NCBI RefSeq assembly: GCF_011516765.1
Contig: NZ_JAAABN010000008.1
Coordinates: 62,001 to 126,000 of the forward strand
Length of the DNA: 64,000 nucleotides
Reading direction: 5' to 3'
Source of the DNA: Acetobacter sicerae
GTDB lineage: Bacteria > Pseudomonadota > Alphaproteobacteria > Acetobacterales > Acetobacteraceae
Shown here one piece after another: positions 42,570 through 55,255 of this stretch. Every line of letters starts with the position of its first letter. The first letter of the stretch is position 1. The notes below the pieces were generated by a model. The model searched no databases and was not told the origin of the DNA. It worked only from the letters and a program-made list of their open reading frames with translations. Made by a program: the position numbers and the translations under genes.

Positions 42570-45428
42570 ATGGCGGGCAGCGATCTTCTTACGACGGCAC
42601 TGAGCGGGAGCAATATCGCTTACGTGGCCGATCTGTACGCACGGTGGGCCGAAGACCCGAAGAGCGTGGACCCGTCCTTCGCCGATCTGTTCGGCTCAAT
42701 GGACGATGAAACGGCTTCCATCCTTCAGGACGCCTCCGGGGCTTCCTGGGCGCCACGCAAATCCATCATCACGGGTGACGAACCCGCTCCGGCTCCTGCG
42801 GGCGGCAAGGGCGCAGGTCTGGCCGCGACGGACAGCCTCGCCATCGCGCAGCTGATCCGGGCGTTCCGTGAATTCGGACATCTGGAAGCGCAGACCGATC
42901 CGCTGGGTCTGAAAGTTCCGGCTCCGGCCGTCGAGCTTGACCCTGCGACTTACGGTTTCGGCGCAAAGGATCTCGATCGTCCGGTCTATATCGGCAAGCT
43001 GCTGTCTCCGATCCTGCCGGGCCGCGAGACAGCCAGCGTCAAGGAAGTCGTGGCGGCCCTGCGTCAGGTCTATTGCGGCGCGATCGGCGCGGAATACATG
43101 TATGCGCGCTCCGAAGAGCAGCGCGAGTGGTTCCGTTCCCGTCTGGAAGGCGATAACTGGCCCAGCAGCGTCACGGTCGAGGAACAGAAATCGATCCTCA
43201 AGAACCTGACGGAAGCCGAAGGTTTCGAGTCCTTCTGCCAGAAGCGTTATGTCGGCGCGAAGCGCTTCGGTCTTGAAGGTGGTGAAGTCTCCATCCCGGC
43301 GCTGCACGCCATGATCGATCAGGTCGCGCAGCAGGGCGTGAAGTCGGTCGCCATCGGTATGGCGCATCGCGGTCGTCTGAACACGCTGGTGAACGTCGTC
43401 CGCAAGCCCTATGTCGCGATCTTCAACGAGTTCGGCGGCGGCTCCTTCAAGCCTGACAACGTGGCTGGTTCCGGCGACGTGAAATACCATCTCGGCTCCT
43501 CCACGGATGTCGAGATCGGCGGTCACGCGGTTCACATCTCGCTCCAGCCGAACCCGTCGCATCTTGAGGCGGTTGACCCGGTCGTCTGTGGCAAGGTCCG
43601 CGCCGCACAGGATGATGATGGCGATACCGAGACCCGTCTGTCGCACATGGCGATCCAGATTCACGGTGACGCGGCTTTCGCCGGTCAGGGCGTGGTCTAT
43701 GAGACGCTGTCCATGTCTCAGCTCGCCGGTTATCGCACGGGCGGTTCAATCCATATCATCGTCAACAACCAGATCGGCTTCACGACCAATCCGGTGAATG
43801 GCCATTCCGGCATCTATGGTTCCGACATGGCCAAGGCCATCGAAGCGCCGGTGCTGCACATCAACGGCGACAATGCCGAGGCCGTGGTTTACGCCTCCCG
43901 TCTGGCGGCGGATTATCGCCAGAAATTCGCCAGCGACATCATTCTCGATATCGTCTGCTATCGCCGCAACGGCCATAACGAGACGGACGAGCCTGCCTTC
44001 ACGCAGCCCGTGATGTACAAGGCCATCTCCGCTCACGAGACGCCGCACACCGTCTACGCCAATCATCTGGTGAAAGCGGGCGTGCTGACAGAAGACGAAG
44101 TGAAGGCCCAGTGGGATGCGTTCCACGCCAGGCTGGATGAAGACTTCAAGTCAGCGCAGTCCTACAAGGTCAACAAGGCGGACTGGCTGGAAAGCAACTG
44201 GGCCGGTCTGCAGGCTCCCCCGAAAGCGGGGGAAGTGGTGAAGGTCGAAACCGGTATTGCAAAAGACGTGCTGACCGAAATCGGCGCCGCCATCACCAGG
44301 GTGCCTGAGGGATTCAACCTCAACAGCAAGATCGCCCGCCAGCTCAAGGCGAAGACCAAGGCGATCGAGACGGGTGAAGGCATCGACTGGGCGACTGGTG
44401 AAGCGCTTGGCTTCGGCTCCCTGCTGCTGGAAAAGCACCGCGTCCGTCTGTCGGGTGAGGATGTGCAGCGCGGCACGTTCAGCCAGCGTCATGCCGTGGT
44501 CTTCGATCAGACCAACCAGCAGCCTTACACGATGCTGAACCACATCAAGGAAGGGCAGTCCCAGATCGATATCTGGAACTCGCATCTGTCCGAGTTCGCC
44601 GTGCTGGGCTTCGAGTATGGCTACACCATGCACAACCCGAACAACCTCGTGTTGTGGGAAGCGCAGTTCGGTGACTTCGCCAACGGTGCGCAGGTCATCA
44701 TCGACCAGTTCATCGCTTCCGGCGAGACGAAGTGGCTGCGTATGTCCGGCCTCGTGCTGCTGCTGCCGCATGGCTACGAAGGGCAGGGACCGGAGCACTC
44801 CTCCGCCCGTCTGGAACGCTATCTCCAGCTCTGCGCCGAAGACAACATGTTCGTCTGCAACATCACGTCGCCGGCCAACTACTTCCACGCGCTGCGTCGT
44901 CAGCTGAAGCTGCCTTACCGCAAGCCGCTGGTGCTGATGGAGCCGAAGTCCCTGCTGCGTCACAAGCTCGCCGTGTCCACACTGGCCGAGTTCGAGACAG
45001 GCACCAGCTTCCGTCCGGTGATCGGCGAGATCGATCCGCTGGCAGACAACGCTGTCGAACGCGTCGTCCTGTGCTCGGGCAAGGTTTACTACGACCTGCT
45101 GGAAGCACGGCGCGACCAGAAGCAGGAGAAGGTGGCGATCATCCGTCTGGAGCAGCTCTATCCGTTCCCGGAAGCAGAGCTGGCGGCGGAACTGGAGCGC
45201 TACCCGAATGCGAAAGAGATCGTCTGGTGTCAGGAGGAAACCCGCAACGCTGGCGGCTGGCACTTCGTCGATCGTCTGATCGAGGGCGCGCTGGGTGTGG
45301 CCGGTCACAAGGTCGGTCGTCCGGTTTACGCGGGTCGCGCTGCTGCTGCGAGCCCGGCGACCGGTCTGGCGAAGATCCATGCCGCCGAGCAGGCGGCGCT
45401 GGTCAAGAGCGCGCTGGGACTGGCCTGA
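42570..45428 (+). CDS. odhA: 2-oxoglutarate dehydrogenase E1 component
   Basis: 952 aa thiamine-diphosphate enzyme that decarboxylates 2-oxoglutarate. The frame is open 67 codons upstream but the ATG at 42570 follows AGGAGC and starts like the family (LTTALSGSNIAYVADLYARW). Blocks: IGMAHRGRLNTL, GDVKYHLGSS, ISLQPNPSHLEAVDPV, HGDAAFAGQGVVYETLSM, IVNNQIGFTTNP and the C-terminal VWCQEETRNAGGWHFV. First of three genes giving the whole complex. Confidence 0.96.
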   Translation: MAGSDLLTTALSGSNIAYVADLYARWAEDPKSVDPSFADLFGSMDDETASILQDASGASWAPRKSIITGDEPAPAPAGGKGAGLAATDSLAIAQLIRAFREFGHLEAQTDPLGLKVPAPAVELDPATYGFGAKDLDRPVYIGKLLSPILPGRETASVKEVVAALRQVYCGAIGAEYMYARSEEQREWFRSRLEGDNWPSSVTVEEQKSILKNLTEAEGFESFCQKRYVGAKRFGLEGGEVSIPALHAMIDQVAQQGVKSVAIGMAHRGRLNTLVNVVRKPYVAIFNEFGGGSFKPDNVAGSGDVKYHLGSSTDVEIGGHAVHISLQPNPSHLEAVDPVVCGKVRAAQDDDGDTETRLSHMAIQIHGDAAFAGQGVVYETLSMSQLAGYRTGGSIHIIVNNQIGFTTNPVNGHSGIYGSDMAKAIEAPVLHINGDNAEAVVYASRLAADYRQKFASDIILDIVCYRRNGHNETDEPAFTQPVMYKAISAHETPHTVYANHLVKAGVLTEDEVKAQWDAFHARLDEDFKSAQSYKVNKADWLESNWAGLQAPPKAGEVVKVETGIAKDVLTEIGAAITRVPEGFNLNSKIARQLKAKTKAIETGEGIDWATGEALGFGSLLLEKHRVRLSGEDVQRGTFSQRHAVVFDQTNQQPYTMLNHIKEGQSQIDIWNSHLSEFAVLGFEYGYTMHNPNNLVLWEAQFGDFANGAQVIIDQFIASGETKWLRMSGLVLLLPHGYEGQGPEHSSARLERYLQLCAEDNMFVCNITSPANYFHALRRQLKLPYRKPLVLMEPKSLLRHKLAVSTLAEFETGTSFRPVIGEIDPLADNAVERVVLCSGKVYYDLLEARRDQKQEKVAIIRLEQLYPFPEAELAAELERYPNAKEIVWCQEETRNAGGWHFVDRLIEGALGVAGHKVGRPVYAGRAAAASPATGLAKIHAAEQAALVKSALGLA

Positions 45429-45442
45429 CTGTCTGAAAACAT

Positions 45443-45465
45443 CGGGTCGCCATCATGGTGACCCG
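45443..45465 (+). other. Intercistronic hairpin odhA-odhB
   Basis: CGGGTCGCCA (45443-45452) pairs with TGGTGACCCG (45456-45465), a 10-bp stem with one G-T pair and a 3-nt loop. No U-run follows, so a stabilising or processing role is more likely than termination. Confidence 0.6.
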
Positions 45466-45625
45466 GTTCCGGTTGTACGCTTTCCATCGCCTGTCTCGCA
45501 GACGTGATGATCAGGTGCCGGGAGCGTGAGTTTCGAAGACCTCCGGTTGGGGGCATAACTGAAGGATCGGTGTTGACGGTGTGGAACCGCAACATGCCGA
45601 TTCGAAAAGGAAAGTGGGAAGCGAG

Positions 45626-46858
45626 ATGTCAGTCGAGATCAAGGTGCCGACGCTGGGCGAGAGTGTCACGACGGCGACTGTTGCGAAATGGCTGAAGAAA
45701 GCCGGAGAGCAGGTAGCGGCTGATGAACCCGTTGCCGAGCTGGAGACTGACAAGGTGACGGTGGAGGTTCCTGCCCCACAGGCCGGTGTTCTGGGTCAGC
45801 CTGCCGTCAAGGAAGGCGACGAGGTCGAGGTCGGTGCGCTTCTGACCACACTGGAGCCGGGCGGTTCCGCCAAACCGGCGCCAGCCAAGACGGAAGCTCC
45901 GAAAGCGGAAGCGCCAAAGGCTGCCGCTGCGAAAGCAGCCCCTGCTCCGGCAAAAAAATCCGCCCCTGTGGAGCAGGCTGATGCTGCAACAGCATTCCCG
46001 GCCGCACGCAAGATCATGACCGAGCAGGGCGTGTCCGCGCAGCAGATCGGTTCCGGTTCCGGTAAGGATGGCCGTATCACAAAAGGCGATGTGCAGGCCT
46101 TCCTGTCGCAGCCTCCGGTGACGGCGCAGGCTCCGGCCAAGCCGCCACGCAAGGACGATCCGCGTGAAGAGCGCGTGAAGATGACACGCCTGCGTCGCAC
46201 CATCGCCCGTCGTCTGAAGGACGCGCAGAACACGGCGGCGATGCTGACCACGTTCAACGAGATCGACATGACCGCCGCGAAGGAAATGCGCGTCGAGTTC
46301 CAGGATCTCTTCGTGAAGAAATACGGTGTGAAGCTTGGCTTCATGTCGATCTTCTCAAAGGCCGCGATTGCCGCTCTCAACGAATTCCCGGCGATCAATG
46401 CCGAGATTGATGGCGATGACGTCATCTACCGTCACTTCATCAATCTCGGCATTGCGGTGGGCGGTCCGAACGGACTGGTCGTGCCGGTGATCAGGGACGC
46501 GGAAACGCTGTCTCACGCCGAGATCGAGAAGAAGATCGCAGGCTTTGGCAAGGCGGCCCGCGAAGGCACGCTGAAGATCGACGATCTGTCCGGCGGCACG
46601 TTCTCCATCACGAACGGCGGCATCTACGGCTCCATGCTGTCCACGCCGATCCTGAATGCGCCGCAGTCCGGTATTCTGGGTATGCACAACATCGTTGACC
46701 GTCCGGTGGCGGTGAACGGCAAGGTCGAGATCCGTCCGATCATGTATGTGGCGCTCTCCTACGACCACCGTATCGTTGACGGCAAGGAGGCTGTGAGCTT
46801 CCTCGTTGCTCTCAAGAAGTATGTTGAAGATCCTCGCAGTCTGCTGCTCGGACTCTGA
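45626..46858 (+). CDS. odhB: 2-oxoglutarate dehydrogenase E2 (dihydrolipoyl succinyltransferase)
   Basis: 410 aa. N-terminal lipoyl domain with the lipoylated Lys in [11 protein letters not shown] (about residue 43), an Ala/Pro/Lys linker, an E3-binding domain ([31 protein letters not shown]) and the catalytic domain with [13 protein letters not shown] at the C-terminus (His and Asp of the active site). ATG at 45626 follows AAAGGAAAG. Accepts the succinyl group from E1 and transfers it to CoA. Confidence 0.96.
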   Translation: MSVEIKVPTLGESVTTATVAKWLKKAGEQVAADEPVAELETDKVTVEVPAPQAGVLGQPAVKEGDEVEVGALLTTLEPGGSAKPAPAKTEAPKAEAPKAAAAKAAPAPAKKSAPVEQADAATAFPAARKIMTEQGVSAQQIGSGSGKDGRITKGDVQAFLSQPPVTAQAPAKPPRKDDPREERVKMTRLRRTIARRLKDAQNTAAMLTTFNEIDMTAAKEMRVEFQDLFVKKYGVKLGFMSIFSKAAIAALNEFPAINAEIDGDDVIYRHFINLGIAVGGPNGLVVPVIRDAETLSHAEIEKKIAGFGKAAREGTLKIDDLSGGTFSITNGGIYGSMLSTPILNAPQSGILGMHNIVDRPVAVNGKVEIRPIMYVALSYDHRIVDGKEAVSFLVALKKYVEDPRSLLLGL

Positions 46859-47028
46859 GACGTTTCACAGGCTCTTTCGTCTTGTGATGGAAGGGCCTGT
46901 ATATTTCCGGAAGCTGTCTGATGAAGCTTTCGTGCCTCTGAACGGAGAGGCGGACACAGACGATGGACGTGAGGCGGCTTTATGCGCCACGATCAGCGTC
47001 GATCGACATTCAATCGGGACGGGAAAAA

Positions 47029-48768
47029 ATGGCAATCGAAATCAAGGTTCCGGCGTTGGGCGAGAGTGTGACGTCTGCCACGGTCGGCAAATGGCTCAAG
47101 CAGCCGGGTGATGCGGTCGCTGTCGATGAGCCGGTTGTCGAGCTTGAAACCGACAAGGTGAGTGTTGAGGTCCCCGCTCCGGCTGCTGGCGTGCTGGAAA
47201 CCCACGCCGTCAAGGAAGGCGATGAAGTGGAAGTCGGCGCGGTGCTGGCCATTCTGGCCGAGGGCGCAAAAGCTGCCGCGAAGCCTGCCGCTGCTTCCAA
47301 ACCAGCCGAAACGCCGAAGAAGGAAGCCGCTCCGGCTGCGGAAAAGAAGCCTGCTCCAGCAGCGACGGAAGCCCCTGCCGAGACGGATTATGATCTGGTC
47401 GTGATTGGCGCCGGTCCGGGCGGCTATATCTGCGCCATTCGTGCAGCCCAGCTTGGTTTCAAGGTGGCCTGCGTCGAAAAGCGCGCCACGCTCGGCGGCA
47501 CCTGCCTGAATGTCGGCTGTATCCCGTCCAAGGCGCTGCTGCAGTCGTCTGAAAACTATCACGCTGCGGAACATGATTTCGCAACGCACGGCATCGATAT
47601 TGCAGGTATCAAGCTCAATCTGGCGCAGATGCAGAAGCGCAAGGCCGGTATTGTCGAGGCCAATGTCAAAGGCGTTGAGTATCTCTTCAAGAAGAACGGC
47701 ATCACCTGGCTCAAGGGCACAGGCAAGGTCGAAGGCACGGGTCGTCTGACGGTTGACGGCAAGCCCGTCACCGCAAAGCACATTGTTATTGCGGCAGGCA
47801 GTGACAGCGCGGGCCTGAAGGGTGTGGACGTCGATGAGAAGGTGATCGTCACCTCCACCGGCGCTCTCGAACTCTCCGCCGTGCCGAAAAAGATGGTGGT
47901 CATCGGGGGTGGCGTGATCGGCCTTGAGCTGGGCAGCGTCTGGCATCGTCTGGGTGCGGATGTGACGGTTATCGAGTTCCTCGATCGTCTGGTTCCGGGC
48001 ACGGACAATGAAATCGAAGCGGCTTTCCGCAAGATCCTGATCAAGCAGGGCCTGACGATGAAGCTCGGTCACAAGGTGACCAAGGCCGAGAAAACCGGAA
48101 AAGGCGTGACCCTGACGGTCGAGCCTTCACAGGGTGGCGCTGCTGAAACCCTTGACGCTGATGTCGTGCTGCTGGCCATCGGTCGTACGGCGGCGAGCAA
48201 AAACATGGGTCTTGAAGAGGCCGGTATTGCTCTCGACAACCGTGGTCGTATCGAAGTCGATGAGCATTTCGCCACGAACGTGCCGGGTGTTTACGCCATC
48301 GGTGACGTGATCCGTGGCCCGATGCTGGCGCACAAGGCTGAGGAAGAGGGTGTTGCCGTTGCTGAAATCCTTGCCGGTCAGGCGGGGCATGTGAATTACG
48401 ACGCCATTCCGGGTGTGGTCTATACATGGCCGGAAGTGGCGACAGTCGGCTTCACGGAAGAGCAGCTCAAGGAAAAGGGCGTCGAATACAAGGTCGGCAA
48501 GTTCCCGTTCATGGCCAATGGCCGTGCCCGCGCCATCGGCATGACCGACGGGTTTGTGAAGGTGATTGCCGACGCAAAGACGGACCGTGTTCTTGGCACG
48601 CACATCATCGGTCCGGGTGCTGGCGAACTGATTGCGGAATGCACGATGGCGATCGAGTTTGGCGCTTCGTCCGAGGATATCGGACGTGTCTGTCACGCTC
48701 ACCCGACGCTGAGCGAAGCGGTGAAGGAGGCGGCGCTGGGCGTCACTGGTCATTCGCTGAATATCTGA
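47029..48768 (+). CDS. lpdA: Dihydrolipoyl dehydrogenase (E3) with an N-terminal lipoyl domain
   Basis: 579 aa, about 110 longer than ordinary E3. Residues 1-80 are a lipoyl domain ([20 protein letters not shown], Lys in [11 protein letters not shown]), an Ala/Pro/Lys linker runs to about 120, then FAD-dependent disulfide reductase: [20 protein letters not shown], redox [25 protein letters not shown] and the C-terminal [14 protein letters not shown] with the catalytic His. The lipoyl module closely resembles that of odhB. Closes the odh operon, 170 nt after odhB, and is followed by a terminator. Confidence 0.95.
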   Translation: MAIEIKVPALGESVTSATVGKWLKQPGDAVAVDEPVVELETDKVSVEVPAPAAGVLETHAVKEGDEVEVGAVLAILAEGAKAAAKPAAASKPAETPKKEAAPAAEKKPAPAATEAPAETDYDLVVIGAGPGGYICAIRAAQLGFKVACVEKRATLGGTCLNVGCIPSKALLQSSENYHAAEHDFATHGIDIAGIKLNLAQMQKRKAGIVEANVKGVEYLFKKNGITWLKGTGKVEGTGRLTVDGKPVTAKHIVIAAGSDSAGLKGVDVDEKVIVTSTGALELSAVPKKMVVIGGGVIGLELGSVWHRLGADVTVIEFLDRLVPGTDNEIEAAFRKILIKQGLTMKLGHKVTKAEKTGKGVTLTVEPSQGGAAETLDADVVLLAIGRTAASKNMGLEEAGIALDNRGRIEVDEHFATNVPGVYAIGDVIRGPMLAHKAEEEGVAVAEILAGQAGHVNYDAIPGVVYTWPEVATVGFTEEQLKEKGVEYKVGKFPFMANGRARAIGMTDGFVKVIADAKTDRVLGTHIIGPGAGELIAECTMAIEFGASSEDIGRVCHAHPTLSEAVKEAALGVTGHSLNI

Positions 48769-48792
48769 CAACGGGCTTAAGTCTGACTAAGG

Positions 48793-48826
48793 AAACGCCG
48801 CTGGGAAATCAGCGGCGTTTTTTTGT
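48793..48826 (+). terminator. Rho-independent terminator of the odh operon
   Basis: AAACGCCGCTG (48793-48803) and CAGCGGCGTTT (48810-48820) form an 11-bp stem with a 6-nt loop followed by a run of T. Confidence 0.95.
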
Positions 48827-49368
48827 TGGGGTCATGGCCGATATTGGCGGACAGGACAGGACTCTATGGTTTTTGTGCAGAATGTGCTGCGGAGAAGCGG
48901 TGGATAAATACAAGGTTCCGGGTATTGCCTGATGTTTCGGAGCGCCCGTCTGGGCACGCTGTACTCATCAAGACCCGGAGCAACCAGAAACTGGGAAAAG
49001 CGTTCTGTCTGATGCGATGAAGCGAATGTCTTGTTGGGGTTTGCTGGGTTTTATCGCGTGTGACGCTTCTTGTTGCGGCTATACCCGCAGAGTCCGGACT
49101 GCTTCAGGAAAGTTATGCCGAGATAAGGTGTGTAGTGTAAAAATCTTCGGTAATTTTAATTTTTACTTAAAATTAAATGGTATGACAAATACATCATGTA
49201 TCTGTTTTTTAACTGATATCATTCTGTTAAAGATAGGTAGCACAGTAGAGGTGTGAAACAGGGTTTGTTATTTCTTCTGGTGGCGTGTAGTTCATCCTGT
49301 GATAAAACACCACAGCATAAGCAGTCCCGCGAGACGACTGACGGGAGGCATTGAGGAGAGAGCACCGA
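48827..49368. other. Spacer without a supported gene
   Basis: About 540 bases, becoming AT-rich from 49130 to 49260. A 79-codon frame at 49017-49256 (Cys-rich, several rare-looking codons) has no ribosome site and is not called. No RNA gene or palindrome was recognised. The promoter of the transpeptidase gene should lie at its right end; GAGGAGAGAG is that gene's ribosome site. Confidence 0.4.
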
Positions 49369-50301
49369 ATGAAGGTTTGGAGAACAACGCTGGCTTTGAC
49401 GCTTGTGACTTCCGTTGCGTGTTCTTCGCCTGCTTTCTGCCAGTCTCCGGCTGTTCCCGGCACCCCGGCGGACACTGTTGCGCCGCCTGAGCCGCTGCCT
49501 GATAGTGATGCAGCACCGCCGGTCGTCATCCCGCCTCTCCCTTCGCTGGATGACAGTGAAGCCCGTATTGAAGCGAAAAAACTGTCGATAGCCCTGCACA
49601 AGGAAGTGCCCGGTCTGCTGCCTTTGAGCGAGGCCCAGAAACTGCACTGGGTCAAGCTGGCTCAGGAGACAATCGCCCGTTCGGATTTCCGTATTACGCG
49701 GGCACAGGTGATTGTGGTTGTCGATCGCAATGTGAAAGTCCAGAAACTGGCTCTTGTTCTGGCGCTTCCCGATACATCGGACTGGCAGGTTCTGGGTAGT
49801 GTAAGAGTATCGACCGGTAATACTGGCCGCAAATACTATTACATCACGCCCACAGGCGTCTTCCCGAATACCGCTGATCGTCTGGGTTACAGGGCCGAAG
49901 GCACGAAAAACGAGAATGGTATTCGCGGCATCGGCGCGAAAGGGATGCGGGTCTGGGATTTCGGCTGGCACAACGCTGTCAAAGGCTGGCTGGCGTCTGG
50001 GGAAACAGGCGATATCCGTCTTGAGATGCACGCGACCGATCCCGATTTTCTGGAAAGTCGCCTTGGTCATCCTGCTTCCGAAGGCTGCGTGCGTATTCCC
50101 GCAGCCTTCAACGTATTCATGGACCGTCACGGTCTGCTCGATGTCGAGTATGAACAGGCCGCCAGTTACGACGACCGTTTCAAGGCGCTTCTGAGGAAGG
50201 ACCGGGTGCCATCACCCATCGCGGGTGAGGCATTGGTGGTCGTGGATTCCGGTGCGAAGCCTACGGCTCCGGTGCCTTTAACGACCGCGCAGAAGTCGTG
50301 A
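49369..50301 (+). CDS. L,D-transpeptidase (YkuD family)
   Basis: 310 aa. Signal peptide of about 25 residues ending PAFCQ, a Pro-rich stretch, then the YkuD domain with the catalytic motif GHPASEGCVRIP (His-x2-Ser-x-Gly-Cys-x-Arg, about residue 240). Earlier blocks NVKVQKLALVLALPD and YYITPTGVFPNTADRLGYRAEGT fit the family. It should form 3-3 peptidoglycan cross-links or anchor proteins to the wall in the periplasm. Single-gene unit. Confidence 0.88.
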   Translation: MKVWRTTLALTLVTSVACSSPAFCQSPAVPGTPADTVAPPEPLPDSDAAPPVVIPPLPSLDDSEARIEAKKLSIALHKEVPGLLPLSEAQKLHWVKLAQETIARSDFRITRAQVIVVVDRNVKVQKLALVLALPDTSDWQVLGSVRVSTGNTGRKYYYITPTGVFPNTADRLGYRAEGTKNENGIRGIGAKGMRVWDFGWHNAVKGWLASGETGDIRLEMHATDPDFLESRLGHPASEGCVRIPAAFNVFMDRHGLLDVEYEQAASYDDRFKALLRKDRVPSPIAGEALVVVDSGAKPTAPVPLTTAQKS

Positions 50302-50402
50302 AATTCTTGGGACTGAAGGTTTTGTTGCGGGTGGAGTGAGGGGCTGTTTACGCTTCATTTCCGAGGTTCGTCCGCAGCAGCGGATTGCCTGAAAGCCCAC
50401 TC

Positions 50403-51296
50403 TCAACCACGATAGCGCAGGGCGTCCAGAAGGAGGCTGAATGCTGGCGAAGGTTGCCGGCGGCTAGGATAATACAGGTAGTAGCCGTCGAAGGGCTCGC
50501 ACCATTCGTCCAGCACCCGCACCAAGGTTCCGGCGGCCAGATGGTCCTTTACATGGTCTTCAACCATGAAGGCGATACCGTGACCAGCAAGAGCTGCGGC
50601 CACAATGAGGTCGGCAGTGTTGAACACGAGCTGCCCTTCCGCCTTGACCTTGAGTTCCTTGCCGTCACGCTCAAATTCCCAGCCATAAAGACCGCCCGAG
50701 GTCGGCAGGCGCAGGTTGATGCAATTATGCTCGGCAAGATCATAGGGGGTCTGAGGCGTCCCGCGTCTGGCGAAGTATGAGGGCGCGCTGAATGCGGCCA
50801 TGCGCAGCTTTGGACTGATCGGCACGGCGACCATGTCCTGTTCCAATCGCTCGCCGAGCCGGATGCCGGCGTCATATCTTTCAGCCACGATATCGACGAG
50901 CCCGCTCTCGACGTTCACCTCGACGTTGATGTCGGGGTTCTCGGCCGCGAGACGGTCGATCGCCGGCCACAGTACTGCGTGGGCCGCATGAGCGCTTGTC
51001 GTGATACGGACGGTGCCGGCTGGTCGTTCGCGGAGCCGGGTTAAAGCGGCAAGTCCCTGGTCGATGTCGTCGAGCGCTGGCCGAAGCGTCTCGATCAGCC
51101 GTTCGCCGGCTTCCGTGGGCGCGACGCTGCGCGTCGTGCGCGTGAGCAGGCGAAGCCCCAGCCTAGCTTCCAGCCGCCGCATCGAATGGCTGAGTGCGGA
51201 CTGGGAGAGGCCAAGCTTCGCCGCGGCCCTGGTGAAGCTATGCTCCTCGGCAACCACCAGGAACATGGCCAGGCTTCCCAATTCTTCACGACGCAT
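50403..51296 (-). CDS. LysR-family transcriptional regulator
   Basis: 297 aa. N-terminal winged helix FTRAAAKLGLSQSALSHSMRRLEARLG (about residues 20-46), then the effector-binding domain with TVRITTSAHAAHAVLWPAIDRLA and DAGIRLGERLEQDMVAVP. It is divergent from an aldo/keto reductase gene, the usual arrangement for a LysR activator and its target. The inducer is unknown. Confidence 0.93.
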   Translation of the reverse strand: MRREELGSLAMFLVVAEEHSFTRAAAKLGLSQSALSHSMRRLEARLGLRLLTRTTRSVAPTEAGERLIETLRPALDDIDQGLAALTRLRERPAGTVRITTSAHAAHAVLWPAIDRLAAENPDINVEVNVESGLVDIVAERYDAGIRLGERLEQDMVAVPISPKLRMAAFSAPSYFARRGTPQTPYDLAEHNCINLRLPTSGGLYGWEFERDGKELKVKAEGQLVFNTADLIVAAALAGHGIAFMVEDHVKDHLAAGTLVRVLDEWCEPFDGYYLYYPSRRQPSPAFSLLLDALRYRG

Positions 51297-51322
51297 ATCG
51301 AGCCGCCCATATCACCAGTTTC

Positions 51323-51337
51323 ATGACATGGAGTCAT
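51323..51337. promoter_or_regulatory. LysR-type operator candidate
   Basis: ATGAC-N5-GTCAT (51323-51337) is a perfect interrupted palindrome containing the T-N11-A pattern of LysR boxes. It lies 27 bases from the regulator start and about 110 from the reductase start. Confidence 0.55.
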
Positions 51338-51424
51338 AGACCCAAGCGATTTATCCTGTCTAATCTGCAGAACAGCCTCAGCTTACACTGCCGCCATACC
51401 GACACCGGAGCGGGCGTCGATTGA

Positions 51425-53312
<1,888 letters not shown>

Positions 53313-53614
53313 GCTTGGTAAGAGCCGTGAGCAACATGCTTCGTCCGACCATCCGCAAGCTTCGACAGCATCGAAAAGGGTGGACGGAACGGACGAAGCG
53401 ATTGTGGGACAGGTGAGCCGGCGCTGCTTTTTCGGCGTCTATTTCTCCCGCGAGTTTTTAGCTCAATCAGTAGGCTCACTAAGGAACCATGCGCTCGCCT
53501 GGATGCCCGGTTTCTAATTTTTTATCCTAGAGTGGACCTTCCGGTCACCTCCCATAGCTGCCACCAACAGGCCACGTGCCGACAAGTTCGCCCGCACCTG
53601 TCCGGTCGGTTCCA
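53313..53614. other. Spacer between reductase pair and cobalamin cluster
   Basis: About 300 bases between convergent units. No gene, terminator with clear U-run, tRNA or attachment site was recognised. Confidence 0.4.
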
Positions 53615-54388
53615 TCATCTGGCTTCCGTTACGCTGCTCGCGTGCCGCCGCAGCAGATAGATATCCATGATCCAGCCGTGGCGGGCGCGGGCTTCGGCGC
53701 GGGCAGCGATTATGCGCGGCCCGATCTGCGCGAGAGGGCCGGATAACAGAATCTGCTCGGGCATACCGACATAGGCGCCCCAGTAGATGCTGATGGCATC
53801 GGCGGGGATATGCTGGAACGAGCAGTCGCCGTCCAGCATGACCACGACGGTATCCGTTCCCGGCGGCCAGCCATGATCGCGCAACTGGCGTCCGGTGGTG
53901 ACCAGAAATGGAGCGCCGATGTCGTTGAGCGGGATGGCGTGGGCGGCCGCCAGCATGTTCAGCGACATGATGCCGGGAATGCTGCGGATCGTCATGGGAG
54001 CCGGGTTTAGCTGAGCAGCAATCCGCAGGGTGCTGTCATACAGGGCAGGGTCGCCCCAGACGAGGAGCGCGACCGTGCCGCCCTGGGGCAGGTTGGCATG
54101 GATCGCTTCGTTCCATGCATGGGCGATTGCTCGGTGCCAGTGTGCGACACCTCTGTGGTAGTCGGGGTCGGTGACGTCGCGACGCGGCATGTCGAATTCG
54201 ACGATGCGGACGGTTGGATTGGTCAGCACCTGTGCGCAGATGGTCCGGCGCAATTCGGCAAGATCGGCCTTTTCGTCACCCTTGCGCGGTATGAGGATCA
54301 GGTCGGCGGCATTGAGTTCACGAACGGCCTGAAGGGTCAGGTGTTCGGGATTTCCCGTGCCGATGCCGACAAGGACCAGATCGATCAT
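53615..54388 (-). CDS. cobF: Precorrin-6A synthase (deacetylating) CobF
   Basis: 257 aa SAM-dependent methyltransferase of the aerobic corrin pathway: methylates C-1 of precorrin-5 with loss of the acetyl unit. Opens LVLVGIGTGNPEHLTLQAV, followed by DLILIPRKGDEKADL, VALLVWGDPALYDSTL and SIPGIMSLNMLAAAH. ATG at 54388 follows GAGGGAAAG. Last gene of the cluster, 78 nt after cobM. CobF occurs only in the aerobic route, so cobalt is inserted late. Confidence 0.93.
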   Translation of the reverse strand: MIDLVLVGIGTGNPEHLTLQAVRELNAADLILIPRKGDEKADLAELRRTICAQVLTNPTVRIVEFDMPRRDVTDPDYHRGVAHWHRAIAHAWNEAIHANLPQGGTVALLVWGDPALYDSTLRIAAQLNPAPMTIRSIPGIMSLNMLAAAHAIPLNDIGAPFLVTTGRQLRDHGWPPGTDTVVVMLDGDCSFQHIPADAISIYWGAYVGMPEQILLSGPLAQIGPRIIAARAEARARHGWIMDIYLLRRHASSVTEAR

Positions 54389-54466
54389 GAAACGCTTTCC
54401 CTCAGATTGGTTGGCCAACGCGCCCGGTGTGACATGGTCTTACCCCCGTAACAGAAGGCGAGCTGG

Positions 54467-55255
54467 TCATTCTGCCTCGGGTTCCGGGAAACGGGGCGCG
54501 GTGCCGACAGGGCGGAAGCGACGGTCGTAATCACCGGCATAGAGCCGGCTTTCGCCGAACTCGGTCGCCCCGAGCGCAGGACCGACAAGGATCAGCGCCG
54601 TGCGTTCCATCTCGCTGGCCAGTGCGGACTCCAGCGTCGCCAGCGTGGCCCGGACGATGCGCTCGTCCGGCCAGCTTGCGCGCCACACGATGGCGACGGG
54701 GCAGTCGGCGCCATAATGCGGGGTGAGTTCGGTCAGGACGCGGTCCAGCACATGGATTGACAGGTGGATCGCCAGTGTCGCGCCTGTGGCGGCGAAAGCA
54801 GCAAGATTCTCGCCCGGTGGCATGGCGGTGGCCCGGCCGGAGGTGCGTGTCAGTACGACCGACTGGGCAACGCCCGGCAGGGTAAGCTCCGCACCCAGTG
54901 CGGCGGCGGCGGCGGCGAAGGATGGCACGCCGGGCGTGACATCATAGGGAATGCCCAGTTCGCGCAGGCGGCGCAGTTGCTCGCCCATGGCGGACCACAC
55001 CGACAGGTCGCCGGAATGTAGCCGGGCGACATCATGGCCCGCTTCGTGCGCCGCTACGATTTCGGCGATGATCGCATCCAGCGATAGTGGCGCTGTATTG
55101 ACGATGCGCACGCCGGGCGGGCAGTGGTCGAGCAGCGCCGCCGGGACCAGCGATCCGGCATAAAGGCAGACGGGACTGGCCGCGATCAGGTCCCGCCCAC
55201 GCAGGGTAATGAGATCCGCTGCGCCCGGTCCGGCGCCAATGAAATGAACCGTCAT
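54467..55255 (-). CDS. cobM: Precorrin-4 C11-methyltransferase CobM
   Basis: 262 aa. SAM methyltransferase: [18 protein letters not shown] at the start, [28 protein letters not shown] and [22 protein letters not shown]. Its ATG overlaps the cobE stop as ATGA. Confidence 0.95.
   Translation of the reverse strand: MTVHFIGAGPGAADLITLRGRDLIAASPVCLYAGSLVPAALLDHCPPGVRIVNTAPLSLDAIIAEIVAAHEAGHDVARLHSGDLSVWSAMGEQLRRLRELGIPYDVTPGVPSFAAAAAALGAELTLPGVAQSVVLTRTSGRATAMPPGENLAAFAATGATLAIHLSIHVLDRVLTELTPHYGADCPVAIVWRASWPDERIVRATLATLESALASEMERTALILVGPALGATEFGESRLYAGDYDRRFRPVGTAPRFPEPEAE

Noticed and set aside
44151-45380. 409-codon minus-strand frame inside odhA
   Set aside because: Shadow of a well-defined E1 gene.
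49017-49256. 79-codon Cys-rich frame after the odh operon
   Set aside because: No ribosome site, passes into strongly AT-rich sequence, no family resemblance.
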